Assembly (NCBI RefSeq): GCF_052857255.1 | Contig: NC_135497.1 | Span: forward strand, 188,843,326-188,907,325 | DNA from: Amblyomma americanum | Taxonomy: Eukaryota > Arthropoda > Arachnida > Ixodida > Ixodidae | Length of the DNA stretch: 64,000 nucleotides | Reading direction: 5' to 3' | Shown here: positions 1 through 12,600 of the stretch, piece by piece | How the letters are laid out: each line of letters starts with the position of its first letter | How positions within the stretch are numbered: the first letter of the stretch is position 1 | Translations under genes and position numbers: made by a program | The notes under the pieces: model-generated | Databases searched by the model: none | Seen by the model: the letters and a program-made list of their open reading frames with translations, nothing else | What the model was told of the DNA's origin: nothing

Positions 1-311
1 CATTCGAGTAAATACGGTATGTAAAGAAGAGAATCGGGTTGCATGAAAATCTGTTTAGGCTGCCGAGCACAAGTTCAAACCATTTCAGCTGAATTACTGC
101 TGCCCTTGAATGAAGCTATGAATGTCGTAGGAGAAGGGTGCGAATATTTTAATTGTATGGTTTTAGAGCAGCTGGCAGCGAAATGGCACAATGCAGTGTC
201 TCAAGTTGGCAGGGTCTCTTATGTGTGTCTGAAGTGTTGCATTCCATTAGACTTGTGCGTGCATGCTGTCTACATACAGATGTTGTGCATGTTTTAATGC
301 CTATCACACAC
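1..311. other. No recognisable feature
   Basis: I see no gene, repeat end or splice-flanked coding block here. The longest plus-strand frame (43-297) has no recognisable domain and looks like chance. Confidence 0.4.
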
Positions 312-352
312 AACATAAAAACCTGTGTATAATACGAGGTTTTTTCCGGATT
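312..352 (+). mobile_element. End of a pogo-like DNA transposon (remnant)
   Basis: The stretch ATAAAAACCTGTGTATAATA followed by CGAGG resembles the terminal inverted repeat of the complete pogo-like element at 8444-10127. No matching opposite end was found. It may be the 5' end of the element whose transposase tail lies at 1848-2010; that would give a length like the complete copy, but a nested element and the assembly gap lie between, so the link is inferred. Confidence 0.45.
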
Positions 353-654
353 TTAGCATGTCAAATTTCCGCCTTGAATTACTTGGGATGCAAATAATTT
401 TCAGCCCAAATTCACGGTTCTGAACTCGCTATTATTCCGTGCTATCACCATCAAGTTTCCAGCGAGAGGAGGCGCTATTTAGCGGTGACATCAGTTCTGT
501 TTCGATGGTTTCGGTTTCGACGCCTTTCACCATGCTGACCCTGGCCGCGATGCCCTCGCTACACACGCTACTGGAAGCAGGATGATTGCACCTCGCACAG
601 TGTTGGCACCATGAAAGCAGTACCCGCGGCTGCTTTTAAAAAGAAAGTACTGTA

Positions 655-1720
655 TTTACATGACTGTAAGTCGACTCGAATGTAAGTCGACTCCCCCACA
701 TCACATTTCTGTGCTTGGCCTTTAATTATAGAATGCGATAGCACTATCCTGCAGCCTCCGCTTATCAACAGCTGCTATCGGCTCCAGCGCGCGGGAGCGC
801 CTGTGGGCACATTACAGAAAGAAAATATATTAGTCCCTGGACTACTCGTCCACACTTGCGCAATCGTACTCACTAGCGCTGCCGTTGTGATCGCTGCTGC
901 GGTCCCACAGCTCGTCATTCTAACATCATCATGCAGTGAAATCCCGCACTTCGCTAACAGCCACATCACGACATCGTGTGGAACAGCTGAAAATTTTGCC
1001 TCGCTGCAGTTGCTACATCTGTATCACCCGTTGCACACATCGAACTTGCAGCCCAAAGCGCAGTTTGTTTCTTCGGCATAAAGAATGACAGCCATCCTAA
1101 ATGTGGTCGTCAACGAGCGCCGGTTGCTTACCGAACCCAAAGCACAAATGATGAAGCACTACATTCAAAACTTGTGAAATGTGTCGGAGCCAAAGAGAAG
1201 CTACGCGTGAGTGCCGTCGGCTCTTCCGTCAGCTACCGACACTCCCCGACGCTGCTGCGGTTCCGAGTGGCGGTGTTGCCGCGATTGGAACAGCGGCCTT
1301 TCCATCAACTATCGACGCTCCCTTGAAAGTAAGCAAAACAAAACTTGGATGACGCCTATTAAGAGCAGAACGCAAATGCGTTATTGGGCTGCCACCGCTT
1401 ATCAGCAGACACAATCTGCGGCCACGTGTGGGAAGTGGGCTGGTGCTGGTTTACTGCTTATCGACAGCCACCATCAGCCGCCGTGCGCGGGGTGGGGATG
1501 CCGGTTCTGCATGTTGACGTAGCAGCTGCTCAAGGCTAGCACCAAGAGGGATGCGGAGGAGCCGCACAGCAAAAATGCAACCACACTGTAGCATGCCTGA
1601 TATCTCGTTTGTCTCGCCTTTATTTATGGTGCGATGCTTTGGTTTCGATTTTAAGTTGACCCCCCCCCCACTTCGAATTTTCAAAATTTTAAAAAATAGG
1701 TCGACTTACAATCGTGTAAA
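655..1720. mobile_element. Non-autonomous Tc1/mariner-type element with TIRs
   Basis: The left end TTTACATGACTGTAAGTCGA and the right end TCGACTTACAATCGTGTAAA are inverted repeats with few mismatches. Both are flanked by TA (653-654 and 1721-1722), the target duplication of Tc1/mariner elements. The interior has no transposase-like frame. The element sits between the pogo-like end at 312 and the pogo-like tail at 1848, so it may have inserted into that element. Confidence 0.6.
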
Positions 1721-1847
1721 TATGGTAATCGTAGCTGCTGTAAGTATCAGCACTGCGTCAAGCACTTCTCCATGAACTCGGTGAGGTAGGAACAGCCTGC
1801 AGTTACTGCTGCCGGACAGTGGAAACAGGCTTCTCCAGCTACACTCT

Positions 1848-2010
1848 GCAGTTGGATCATGGATGCTTGGGCTAGCATTCCCGAGGAGCTCGTCTGTCAC
1901 GCTTTCAAGAAATGCGGGATATTGAACGCGTGGGCAGTACCGAAGAAGAGTTTCTATGGAAAGATATCTCTGACAAGGCGGCCTCAGAAGATGGTACACC
2001 TGCCGACCAC
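1848..2010 (+). pseudogene. pogo-like transposase C-terminus (remnant)
   Basis: The plus-strand translation around 1860-1930 gives AWASIPEELVCHAFKKCGIL. This closely parallels VWVAIPEDLVRRSFKKCGIL from the pogo-like element at 8444-10127. This block is typical of the C-terminal part of pogo/Tigger transposases. The 3' end runs towards the assembly gap and is lost. No full transposase frame remains. Family assignment is by similarity to the second copy in this window. Confidence 0.55.
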
Positions 2011-2083
2011 CACCACTAAAGCCCCCTGCTATGAGGACGTTTCCTGCGCACACACGCTGTGTGCCTCTGCATGTGTGTATGCT

Positions 2084-2183
2084 NNNNNNNNNNNNNNNNN
2101 NNNNNNNNNNNNNNNNNNNNNNNNNNNNNNNNNNNNNNNNNNNNNNNNNNNNNNNNNNNNNNNNNNNNNNNNNNNNNNNNNNN
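2084..2183. other. Assembly gap (100 N)
   Basis: Exactly 100 consecutive N bases, the usual placeholder for a scaffold gap of unknown size. Frames crossing it are meaningless. Confidence 0.99.
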
Positions 2184-2530
2184 ACCGGTCATGCTTGATT
2201 CACGCCATCCAAATAGACAAACGGTCTAAATGCATGGTAGGGTCATAGAATTTTGTTCCTAGACATCTGTCAATGGCGTGTACGCGACGCTGCGCGAACA
2301 CTGACACTCGAACCGTAGAATTAGCGCAGTGTCGTCGACAACGGTGCGCCGAAAAACTCAGTTGCGAACTTCACAGCCGTCACCTCAGGAAAAAAAACTG
2401 CCTAGTAATCATGCGAAGCCCCTACTGCAAAACCGATCAGTTTTCACGATTGCACTGCGTACCTACAATGAGCAGCTAATCGTTTTTGGAGCACAACAAA
2501 CACAACCTCTGACTATGCCATGGCATTTCC

Positions 2531-2890
2531 GTGACCCCCCCCTCCCGCCCTCATGCGGGAGGACCATGCCCTCATGCGGCCACTGCCTTCACAATTCGAA
2601 ATACCCTGAAGGTTGAATGCATGGCTGGCGACCGCGGCCTCGTGCAATGCTTGGTAAGATTAGAGCAGGGGTTACACGCGCCTGGTAAGAACTTGAAACA
2701 GCCAAAGCTCACTGCCTTTTTTGCACCTGAATAAAGTTTTGCTTCACTGAGTACATTGTATTTTGACTTCCTTGCCGTTGCGGCGCAATTAAAGCTTGAC
2801 TGCTTTAGATTTTCTTGAGTGTTCGCTCATATCGAATTACCGCTTATAACGAATTTTTTCGCCGTCCCGCTGACTTCGTTATAACGATGG
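2531..2890 (+). pseudogene. Tigger-like transposase 3' end and terminal repeat
   Basis: A plus-strand frame ends at 2734 with KQPKLTAFFAPE, the charged tail followed by a Phe-Phe pair typical of Tigger/pogo transposase C-termini. It is followed by AATAAA (2732-2737). About 90 bases on, 2830-2890 has the AT-rich TCGAATTACCGC and CTTCGTTATAACGATGGA type repeats found at Tigger ends. Only the last part of the transposase is present. Family call is inferred from the tail motif and the repeat style. Confidence 0.45.
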
Positions 2891-3114
2891 ATTCCTTCCT
2901 GTACAGCATGAATACAGCTGATGCATACCTCTACAGCGTCAAGTCTTGCTTGCACTCTGATGTATGAAAAATGTATATTGTCCTTGCTGCACGGTCCCCA
3001 TTAATATCATCATTAGTATTGCCAGTTATGCTATTACTAGTTGTGGTATGCACTCAGTCGTCGTCCATTCCTTGGGGTGCCGACAGGCTCTCACAATTCT
3101 GGAGAGGTTTTCAT

Positions 3115-3255
3115 GGTGCCATAGAGAATAATGCATGAGTGCTGACTTATTTTTGGCGTGAACTATTTTTTGGCCATTGAGGGGTGCCAGTGGGGGGGGG
3201 GGGGGGGGGGGGGTGACTTATATTTGGAGTCAACTTATATGCAGCAGTATATGGT
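3115..3255. repeat. Terminal-repeat-like block with 22-base G run
   Basis: GACTTATATTTGGAGTCAAC and neighbouring sequence near 3215-3240 resemble the end repeats of the GTCGAC-type element at 655-1720, with GACTTAT units repeated on either side of a pure G run (3192-3213). No opposite end was identified. Confidence 0.35.
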
Positions 3256-3593
3256 ATTTTCTGGCCGAGGAGTGAATAATACAGCTACATTTTCATGTGA
3301 AGTGAGGGTGTCCTTTGTATAGGTGTAATAGAATTGGAAAGAGAGGCTGGGGATCACGGTAGAGACATACATTGAAGCACCTGGTGAATCCCTTGTGCAG
3401 TGTTTCTTTCCAGGTTTCATTAAATATTTTCAGGCTAAAAACAACATGCTGCTCTCACAGTGTTCTTAAAATGTATGACAAGTGGGGTCTCTGTTACCAA
3501 ACCTTTATTCTCTTAACGATGTCTGTGAATCTGAGAACATTACTCGTTATGGTTGTGCCAAAAGTGATAAATATACATCTTCTTCGTATGCAG

Positions 3594-3635
3594 GGCTCAG
3601 AATCCATATCACCTGAGCCTCCGGTCTTGACAAAG
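3594..3635 (+). CDS. GCC2: GCC2 exon a (linker)
   Basis: A 42-base exon of phase 0 at both ends, between ...TATGCAG and GTAAGC. It encodes GSESISPEPPVLTK, a short proline-rich piece upstream of the last coiled coils. It is separated from the next exon by only 121 bases. Confidence 0.8.
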
Positions 3636-6600
3636 GTAAGCAAGTTAATTCCCACCTTGTTACTCCTATGCACATCTGTGCATACACAAAGCATGAATGT
3701 GATAAAACTAGTTTAGAAGGAGAAATACTGGATGCTTAACCTTCCTTTCTTTGCAGCCTTTACCATGGAGTCTGGTTCCTACTGGAGGCTTTAAGCCACT
3801 TGAGCAGCTTCTACGAGAGGATGAAAATTTGGGTGAGGTGTTTCATCATTTTTGAATATTGAAAATCTGCTGGTGCCATGATTAAAGGCCAGACTTCACT
3901 CAGAGCACACCCACTGTCTATTTTTATACTGTAGAATGCATAGACAAGCAGAGAGAAGTAGTAATTCAGATTTCATGACATGAGCACAGGCTTGCTCCTA
4001 TGTAACGGGGGCTTAGGTCAGCGCTGAGGCGGGTGGCGAAACCATGGTGCTGACAGAGTCTCTGGTCTGTCCAGGTCAGCAGGCTCTCACTGAGCGATGG
4101 CAGTGCGGCTAGGATAATGCCTCTGGTCTGTCCAGGTCAGCAGGCTCTCGCTCTGAGCGATGGCAGTGCGGCTAGGATAATGCCCCTCTTCTTCACACTT
4201 ACATTGCCTGGAAAAGCAGTCACCTTTAATTTGATGCACTGTTTTTTGAATGCGGCATGTGCTGTGTATTATAGTTCAACTTCGGCCATTCGAGCATGAA
4301 GGGGGCCAACAATTTGTTTGAATTATGTGGAATTTGAACTGAAGACTTCGGTTAGAATGGGACCTCATTGACTGTGGTGTGTGGGTAACCACACTGGAGT
4401 TGTCTTTATAGCCGTGTATAGCTGCTTAGGACAGAGTACAAGTGGCATATTCATAGTGGCTTCTGATACATGCGGGCACTATGTCAGTGTTACTTTGCCG
4501 GCATTTCTGCATGGATATGAAAATCCCTCTCCTGCCACAGCATGTGCAAGAAAAGAAAGGCAGGGGAAAAGGTGATTGAGCTTCAGCTGCCTTGGTGGGT
4601 GGCCAAACTTGCCATGGTGGTGTCAGGGCAATGCACGCAATAAATGGTGGACAGTAAGAATACAGCTGGGGTTAACCAAGTGTGGCCTGACAGCAGGTGG
4701 TCACAGGCAGTAGCAGTTAGGCACATGTGCTTAAAACACTCATGTGATTGCTTGCCATGGTTGCTAGCTTGCGACCACTTGCTGCTGGGCCAGCTGCTTT
4801 GATTGTGCTCAACTGATTGGGGTAGGCTGGCTGCGCATGGCCTGTTTGAATTACAGTAAAAGCTCAAAAATTCGAACTTCATTCATTCATTCATTCAAAT
4901 TGTCGGATAATTAGAACTGCACAACTCTGACTGTTCACGCACCATTATATAGTCTGTGTACAAAGTAGCCCATTATTTCAAGCGCAAATTGGTTCCACTA
5001 CAGATAATTCGAGCTATGTGTCACCGTGCCTGGGTGGCCTTGGCACACGGTGAACTGAGCAGTGCACCTGCGAGGCTATGCTGCCTCTTCAGGGGAGCTG
5101 TGGAGAAGGTAAAAGCGGCTTGCAAGGCCTGAGAGATGGAAGGGGGAGGGAGAAGGGGTTGACAGCTTTACCACTGTGATTAGCGACAGCATAACAGTGG
5201 CATCTTGCTGCATGACCTCTGAGACTTATTGCATTAGCTTTTTTTTTAAGTGGTGAATGGCGCTTTGGTATTTTCTCTGTAATGTAGTCACCTTTGCACT
5301 TGGAAAAAATGCTGGTTAGTGCTCCCAAAGGGCAATCTATCATTCTAGCGTAGCTTCATGTTTCTGATAATTCTTCCTTTAGTATCCCTTTGAGCTAAGG
5401 GATATGGAAAGCCAAAGTTAACTGCCTGTCAGCTGCTGTGTGGATGACAAATTATATACAATGGACCCACTGCAATCCTTTTGGGCAATGTTTCTTTGAT
5501 GTCTATAGAGTTATATATCAGTCCATCCCTGCATGTAGCCGGTGCTGATGTGCAGCCTTTGTCAAAATTTAGAGCCCCGAAGGGCTCACTTTTAAGCCGT
5601 GTAGTAGGGCTCTTATAACACCTGTGGTGGTCCTAACCTTCAGAGGGCAAGGACCAGAGTTTCTGTTGCCTTCAGGAGATTTGGAATGCTGGTTATATAG
5701 TAAAAGCTCATTAATTCGAACTCGGTTCATTCGAACTTACAGTTAATTCGAACTGATGCCCGGTTCCCGCCATAGCCTTGTGTATTTCGGTGGGGGAAAA
5801 CTCCAGATAATTCAAACAAGTCTGCATCCGCTACGGCTAATTCGAACTAGAAGTCCCTGGCTGACACCGCTGCTCGTAGATAGAAGTTGACCCATAGTGA
5901 GTACAACAAGCTGCAAGTTCACTAGCGATGTAAAACAATGGAAAAGAAAAAAAGCCATGCGCACGAGGCTGGCGGAGCAGGTTTTTGCTGCCGGAGCACT
6001 CACCCGTGCAGCAGATGCTCGGTGCAAGCTGTTCCAGGTTTTCGTTGTGCTGCGGTCACTGGATCGCGATCATGTGGTGTACAAAACGCAGTATGGCGGT
6101 TCGGGCGCTGGCGTCATGCGCTTTGATGGTGCCGCGAGCTACGTGGACAGCAATGTTGTGGAGACATTGGAACCCTCGAGTGACACCGATATAATTGAGG
6201 CAGCATGCTGTCAGCAGTTGCCACAGGGCTTACGGATAGTGAACACAGCCAACAGTGATGAGTCCGACTGCTTCGGCGACCCTATGCCACCACCAAGTTC
6301 GTGTAGTGCATGTGAAGTAGCGTCGGCGCTCGATGTTGCAGCACGCTACTTCTCTGCCACTGAGAACTCGGGTGTTGCGCTGGAGCTCTTGGGCAAGCTG
6401 CAAATGATGCTGATGGAGTCTTGGCAGAAGAAATGCAAGCAAATGGACATCACTGAGTAGTTTTACTTTTGACAACCCTTCCCCGTAAATAAACTTGTTT
6501 TGCAGCATAGTGTCCTATATATCAGCGCTAAAGCTCGCTCCTCGCGCGAATGTATTCCAAAACTAAACATTTTGACAGATTTACCTGTCTGGTTGGGTTT

Positions 6601-9600
6601 GAAGACTTATAATAAACTGCACATCTCCAACCAAAAATGTTAACTTTAATGTATTCCAGTACTTGTTTCTGGCTGGTATCTGGCCGATCAATTTATTTCA
6701 TTTGCCATTAGGACCGCATGTATTTAATTCTCAGAATCGCCCGCCACAAATGTGTAGTGCCTAGCTCATGATAACGAGTCTAGATGTGACTGCTTCAGAT
6801 TCTGCCTTTGTGGCGAGGAGCAACGACCGCTCATTCTGGTGGCCATTCGATAATTTGAACTTCGCTTAAGTCGAACAATTTTCTGGTCCCATTCGAATTA
6901 ACGAGCTTTTACTGTATATAGCAATCCACATGGCATGGCCCAGAAGCAGACTCCCCTTACCCCCTTGCTTTATACTTTTGACAAAAGCTGTACATGCTTC
7001 TCTTGTCTACTGCTGTGCTTTAATTGCTTTTTTTTTTTAAACCATAGATCCAAATTGTTAGTTCACTGGATTTCCCAGCCATAGCCGAATGGTGCACTTT
7101 TAGAAACGGGCAGGATTGGGTATGTGCTGTTACTGTGACTAAGATCGGCATTAACATCATTGTTTTGCTCTTTTTGGCACAGTAGCTGCTGAAGACCTGG
7201 ATGTACTTCATGAGAAAGTTAGGGAGTCCCAGAAGAAAGTTGACCACCTAGCTGAGGTAAGCATTGTAAAAGAACCGTGGATGCGCTGCATAAAGAATTG
7301 TCAAACTCTTTTATGATGCTTGTGCAATTTGCATAGTTACGGTCCCTGTCCAATTTTTTAGAGAATTAGTTTTAGCAGCGAAGCTTTGAAGTAATAGTCC
7401 CTCCTGAACACACTGAATTTGGGATACATCTCTGTTGTCTCTCTGGTACAACTGGTGTGGCTTTATGTTTTGTAAAAGGGAACCATATGTAATTGTTGCA
7501 TGAAACAGCACTGTGGCCATGCTGTGCTGAAGAGGTGGGAGGGAAGACATTTAGGAGGAGGAGGAAGAGAAAGGATGTAATTTAATGGATGTGCCAAAAT
7601 GTAGATTCATACTGTTTTTAACTGGTGGCAGTAGAACGGTGCCTGAGCTATGGTGCATACGTTGGCAAAATCACGAGTGCTCACTCAGGCTCACTCACAA
7701 AAGTTTGGTCAACCTACGGGCTCACTCATGCTCACAGAGGCCCTAGCTCACTTTAACTCATGAACTCATGTAGGCTCGCAACTCACTTGGGCCCACTCAG
7801 ACCCACCAGTCATCCGGGGTCAACCACCGATAGCAACTCGCATCTCACTTAGGCTCATCTAGGCTCACTCTCTCATTTTGATTTACGACTCATCTGGGCT
7901 CACTCATTTTGACAACACGACTCACCTGAACTCACTCATGACTCATCCAAGCTGTCCTTGACTCAGGACTCCTGTAAGCTCACACATCGGACAGCTGAAT
8001 CATTTCCACGCCCAATGGCCCAAGTTATGCGCCTAAAGTGCCATAAAAAGTTGTTGAAAACACGGTGATGTGATGAGCTTCTAACTGTAGCTAGCCTGTT
8101 GCCAGGCCTGGCTAAGAGGCCTAGAGGCCTGTAGCTGCCACTCGTGAGACTTTAAGATCTGAGTCCACTGCATGTATTTGGCAACCAATTAAAAATACAG
8201 TAAAGGAAGAACTAAGACAACCGCAATACTGCAAATCACAGCTAATATCCAAATGACCAAGCACGGCGACTAATCAAATCTTGCCTTTAGTAGTGTCTAG
8301 AGTGCAGCAGCCACAGAAATTACCACGAAGCAGTGAAATTGCTCTACATCATCATCTCGACCAAAAGTGTATGTATCACGAGTGTGCAGGAAACTCGCGT
8401 TTATGAACATTACAAACTCTTGTCCAATCTGCATCGTGGATTACCGTAAAAACCTGCTTATAAAACCAACCCGAATGTAATACGAGGGGAAGTTTTAGAG
8501 ACGCGAAATGGAAAAAAAAAAATTTGCCCGCGTATAATACGAGACACGAAAGCTCAGAGAAGACATTTATTCAAATCACATCCCGCACTTCACTTCAATC
8601 ACTTTCATCTTCAGCACTGCTTTCTTCAGACGTTTCTTAGTCCGACAAATCATCCCAAATGTACTTATCTTCCCTGCCATCGAGGGCGTTCAAGATGCCG
8701 CACTTCTTAAAAGAACGACGCACAAGATCTTCTGGGATGGCCACCCACACGTCGATAATCCATTTGCACAGCGTGGCTGGCGAAGCCCGCTTCAGCCGCA
8801 CGGTTGGCGTCACTGCAGGCTCACCTGAGCGCATTCACTGTGCGTAGCAACGCTTGAATGCGTCCTTGAAGCGTTTGTTTACTTAAACATCAAGGAGCTG
8901 TAGTTGTGATGTCATCCCACCCGCAATCGCAACGAGTTCAGTGCCGCAGTCGCGCAGCAGCCTCTTCACCGAGTCGGCCAAATGGCAACGAAACGCATCC
9001 AGCACAAGGATGGACGGCAGAGACAACAGTGCACCATGTCGCCTACATCACACAGACTTTACCCAGTCCAAGACTAGATCCTCATTCATCCATTCTTTCT
9101 CATGACATCTCCAATGACTATTTTCGGCAGCTCCTCACCTTTCGGCATTGTTTTCCTCTTGAAGATCACATAACGGGGGAGCTTGCGGCCATCTGCCGTG
9201 CACAATGACTAACTCGCGTCTTATCGTTGCCAGTGGACCAGACATTAACTTGTTTAGACCCCTTCTCGTGCACGGTGAGGGACGATGGCATGTCCAGGTA
9301 AACTGGCGTCTGATCGGCATTGCCTATTTGGTCCATCAGAAAGTTCTTTGACTTGCGCAAAAAAATAACATGGCGCTGAAAACTCACAAGCAGCTCTTCG
9401 AACGCTTCAGGCAGCTTCTGTGAAATCGATGTCCTCTGGTGTAGTGAAAAGCCTGCACGGCACATGTAGCGATGGATCCAGTGCAGGCTCGCTTTGAAGG
9501 CAGAGCGCGGTATCCCTTTTTCTTTTGCAAGCTCTCTAGCTTTTGCCTGCATAAGCTCCATGTTCACAGCTAGATGTGCGGCTCGCTCTTGCCGTACAAA

Positions 9601-12600
9601 CTCCGTCAGGCCAAGTTAAATTTCTGGGAATGCGCCATTCTTCGAGCCGCGAAAGCTTCATCGCGTTCCACTGCACGTGAAAATGGCTTCTTCCTGTCGT
9701 CGCCATCCACGAATGCTTCCCTTGACGACACCAAACTGCCTCCTGGCCGCACTGTTGCCGATGTTCTCCGTAGCTAAAATCACTTTTCACTTGAAAGCAG
9801 CCGAGTACTGTTTTCGAGACTCTGACATCTTGCTCCCAAAAAAACATCCACTCCACAAAGCGTGGCTAACATGCGAGCATGTGCGTTGTCAACAGGCACA
9901 CGGCATACCACGCCCCCCCGGCACACCCAACGGATCACCAACAAAGAAACGACTTCGTGACGTCGTTTGTCGAGAGTAGCGAAGCCAAGCCGTAGCCACA
10001 CCGCAATAACGAAACCAAAACTTCGAGCAACTTCGAAAGTTTTTGTTTGGATCCACAAATATATGAGGCAGAAATGTAGGACGCTAATTATTGAAAAAAA
10101 CCTCGTATTATATGCGGGTTTTTACGGTAACTTGGGATCATGGGATTGTTCAACCTCTCATCATGGATTTATTTGATTTGATAGGTCCACACTCTACCGG
10201 ACTGACGGGAACGACTCAGATCATGATCTGAATGTGAGCCCAATCTCACCAGCCCAATCTCACCATCGCTCAGATCATGATCTGAATGTGAACCCGGACT
10301 CATGACACAGACTGTGATCTCAACATGAGTCTGAACTCTCAACTCAGATCTTGATTTGAACGTGAGCCCAGACTCGCTCACGACTCAGATCATGATCCGA
10401 ACGCGAGTCCGGGCTCACTCACGACTCGGATCATGATGTGAATGTGGATCTAGACTCATTCATGACTCAGATCATTTGAATGTGAGTCCGGGTTCACTCA
10501 GACTCAGATCATGATCTGAAACGAGCCTGAGTGATCCCGAGTGAGTTGATCTATGAGCGAGTCCGCCGACATATGCTATGGTGAGATGGTTGGTAGTATG
10601 CTATGAGGATTTTGGCAGGCATAGGGAGGCACACATACTAGGGCTCTGCGAATATTCTAATGTTTCGAATATCGAAGCAAAAAATGTGGTATTCAATTTG
10701 AGCTTCGATGTGAATAGCAGTATTTGAAAACACGAATATTTTCAAGGTTTTTCGAAGTTCGTGAATTTAGACAAAGAAGCTACTGGGACAACCAGTCGAT
10801 GGTCTTATGCACGCTTTGACCTTTCCGCATGATTACACCGCGCTGGATATCGTCACTTGTCATGCACATGGCATGGTGCCCATGTACATAAAGTAGGCCC
10901 TCGACAGCTGCACTGTTCGGCACGTCGCTGGCGAGCTCACATTATGGGACAAAGCCCAGATGCAAAAGCAAGCCTGCCACACGGAAGGCCCGAAAGACAA
11001 AGATGGCAAAAAAGATAAGAATGCAGAGCTGCCAACATAACTGAGGCAAGCACTCCATTGGGTTTCATATAGTTGCAGTGTTGCTGGAAACCAACTTTGA
11101 AGCAGGTGATACCTTATTGTTTGCACCCTTCAATTCAAGGGCTGAAATAAAATGAGAGGTGAAACACCAGTAATTTTAGGTACCGCATTAAGAAAGCCAG
11201 GACTGTGAGGGGTTTTGACACAGGTACAGTCTTCACTTCGAAGAGCACCGTTATTTTCTTGTGCTTGGCATATGGGTATGCCTCCTCTTCTACTTTCTGC
11301 ATTTAGGCAAAAAGACTCACATCAGAAGAGTTTGATTTAAACCTGCTATCCATGAATTGGTTGACTCGGCGCCCTTGTGCGGTAGCTCATGTGCATGTTG
11401 GAAGGGGGCGTGTTCACGTTTCCTCATGCTGCCCATGGTGCCGATGCGCCTCCGTCCGGAGCAGCACGTCAGGTAACATTGTGATGTTGGCCTATGCAAA
11501 GGCCTATCCCAGAAATTCCACATCCTCTTGAGTGGTATACGCTAGCGTGTCTGGTGCCTTTGCTGATATCTTATGCCATGACCTCCTTCGGCAGTGGCAT
11601 GAATGTCACATGACTGTATCCTGCGTGAGCAAGGTTGGAGAAATTGCAGCATAGATGAGATGTCTCCAAAATTTCAGCCACCGTTGTAAACTGAACTCTG
11701 TAGCATGCGTAACTCAGTGCTGCGCAAGTATGAATTGCGCCCGAAATTTCAGTGTGCAAAAAATCTGTCAGCAACTTTTATATTGAAAGTCAGTGGCATA
11801 TAAAGAATCGTATGGTAAGGTCTTGATACTATGATGCTTAGTGCACTTTGGCTTGTTGCTGTTTGAACATTGCCTAATGCTAGTTTGAAAGCATTTATTT
11901 TGTGTTTTGTTTTTATTTCAGTTCTCTTGGTGAATTCTGCAAACCATCTATTTTTGCATATGCTATTCGGCTCTAACAAATTGCCTTTCTTTTTGGTACT
12001 ACCACATTTCCAGTCGCAAACTGTTTGCTTCAGTTTGGAAATATTTGCTTTACTTAGAAACTATTCGAACAAAATAACTATTCGCTTCGAACTGAAAATT
12101 CACTGTTTGCACATGCCTAAAATACAAAGCCTGAGGAAGCCGAGTAGGTGGTACAGTGTAATCCACTTATATGCCAGGTATAACGATATATCGCTCGTTA
12201 CGATCAGTCTTTAGGTTTATCAATTCTCCCATAGCCCCTATTTAAAAATAAAGAAATGATTGTTGAAATAAAGGATGCAGCGATAGGATTCTGGCTCTGC
12301 AGAAGGTGTTCACCACCAAAATTTATCTGAAAGTTTGATAAAAAATAAGATACGTTGATGAGAATGACGTGAAAACTCCGCAAATGGACTGGCCTGGCAA
12401 AATCCACGTGGAGCGTTGTGTACAGCCTTAGGAACGAAGTGCTATCATTGTGGAAATCTCTGGAGAGAGGGAAATGCTTGCCGCCACCACGTACTTTTTC
12501 ACACACAAACATATTTTCCATCATTTCCACTGTTTGTGTGTTCGTGAGGTGGGTAAAATTGGCGGCCAGCCGCTAAGCACAAGGAGATATCTCTGAACCC

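Noticed and set aside
43..297. 84-codon Cys-containing ORF
   Set aside because: There is no domain, splice context or repeat match, so it is indistinguishable from chance.
8906..9208. Plus-strand 100-codon ORF
   Set aside because: It is antisense to the pogo-like transposase and lies within that element.
10180..10570. CRISPR-like array
   Set aside because: Units are degenerate and tandem without unique spacers, in an animal intron. It is satellite DNA.
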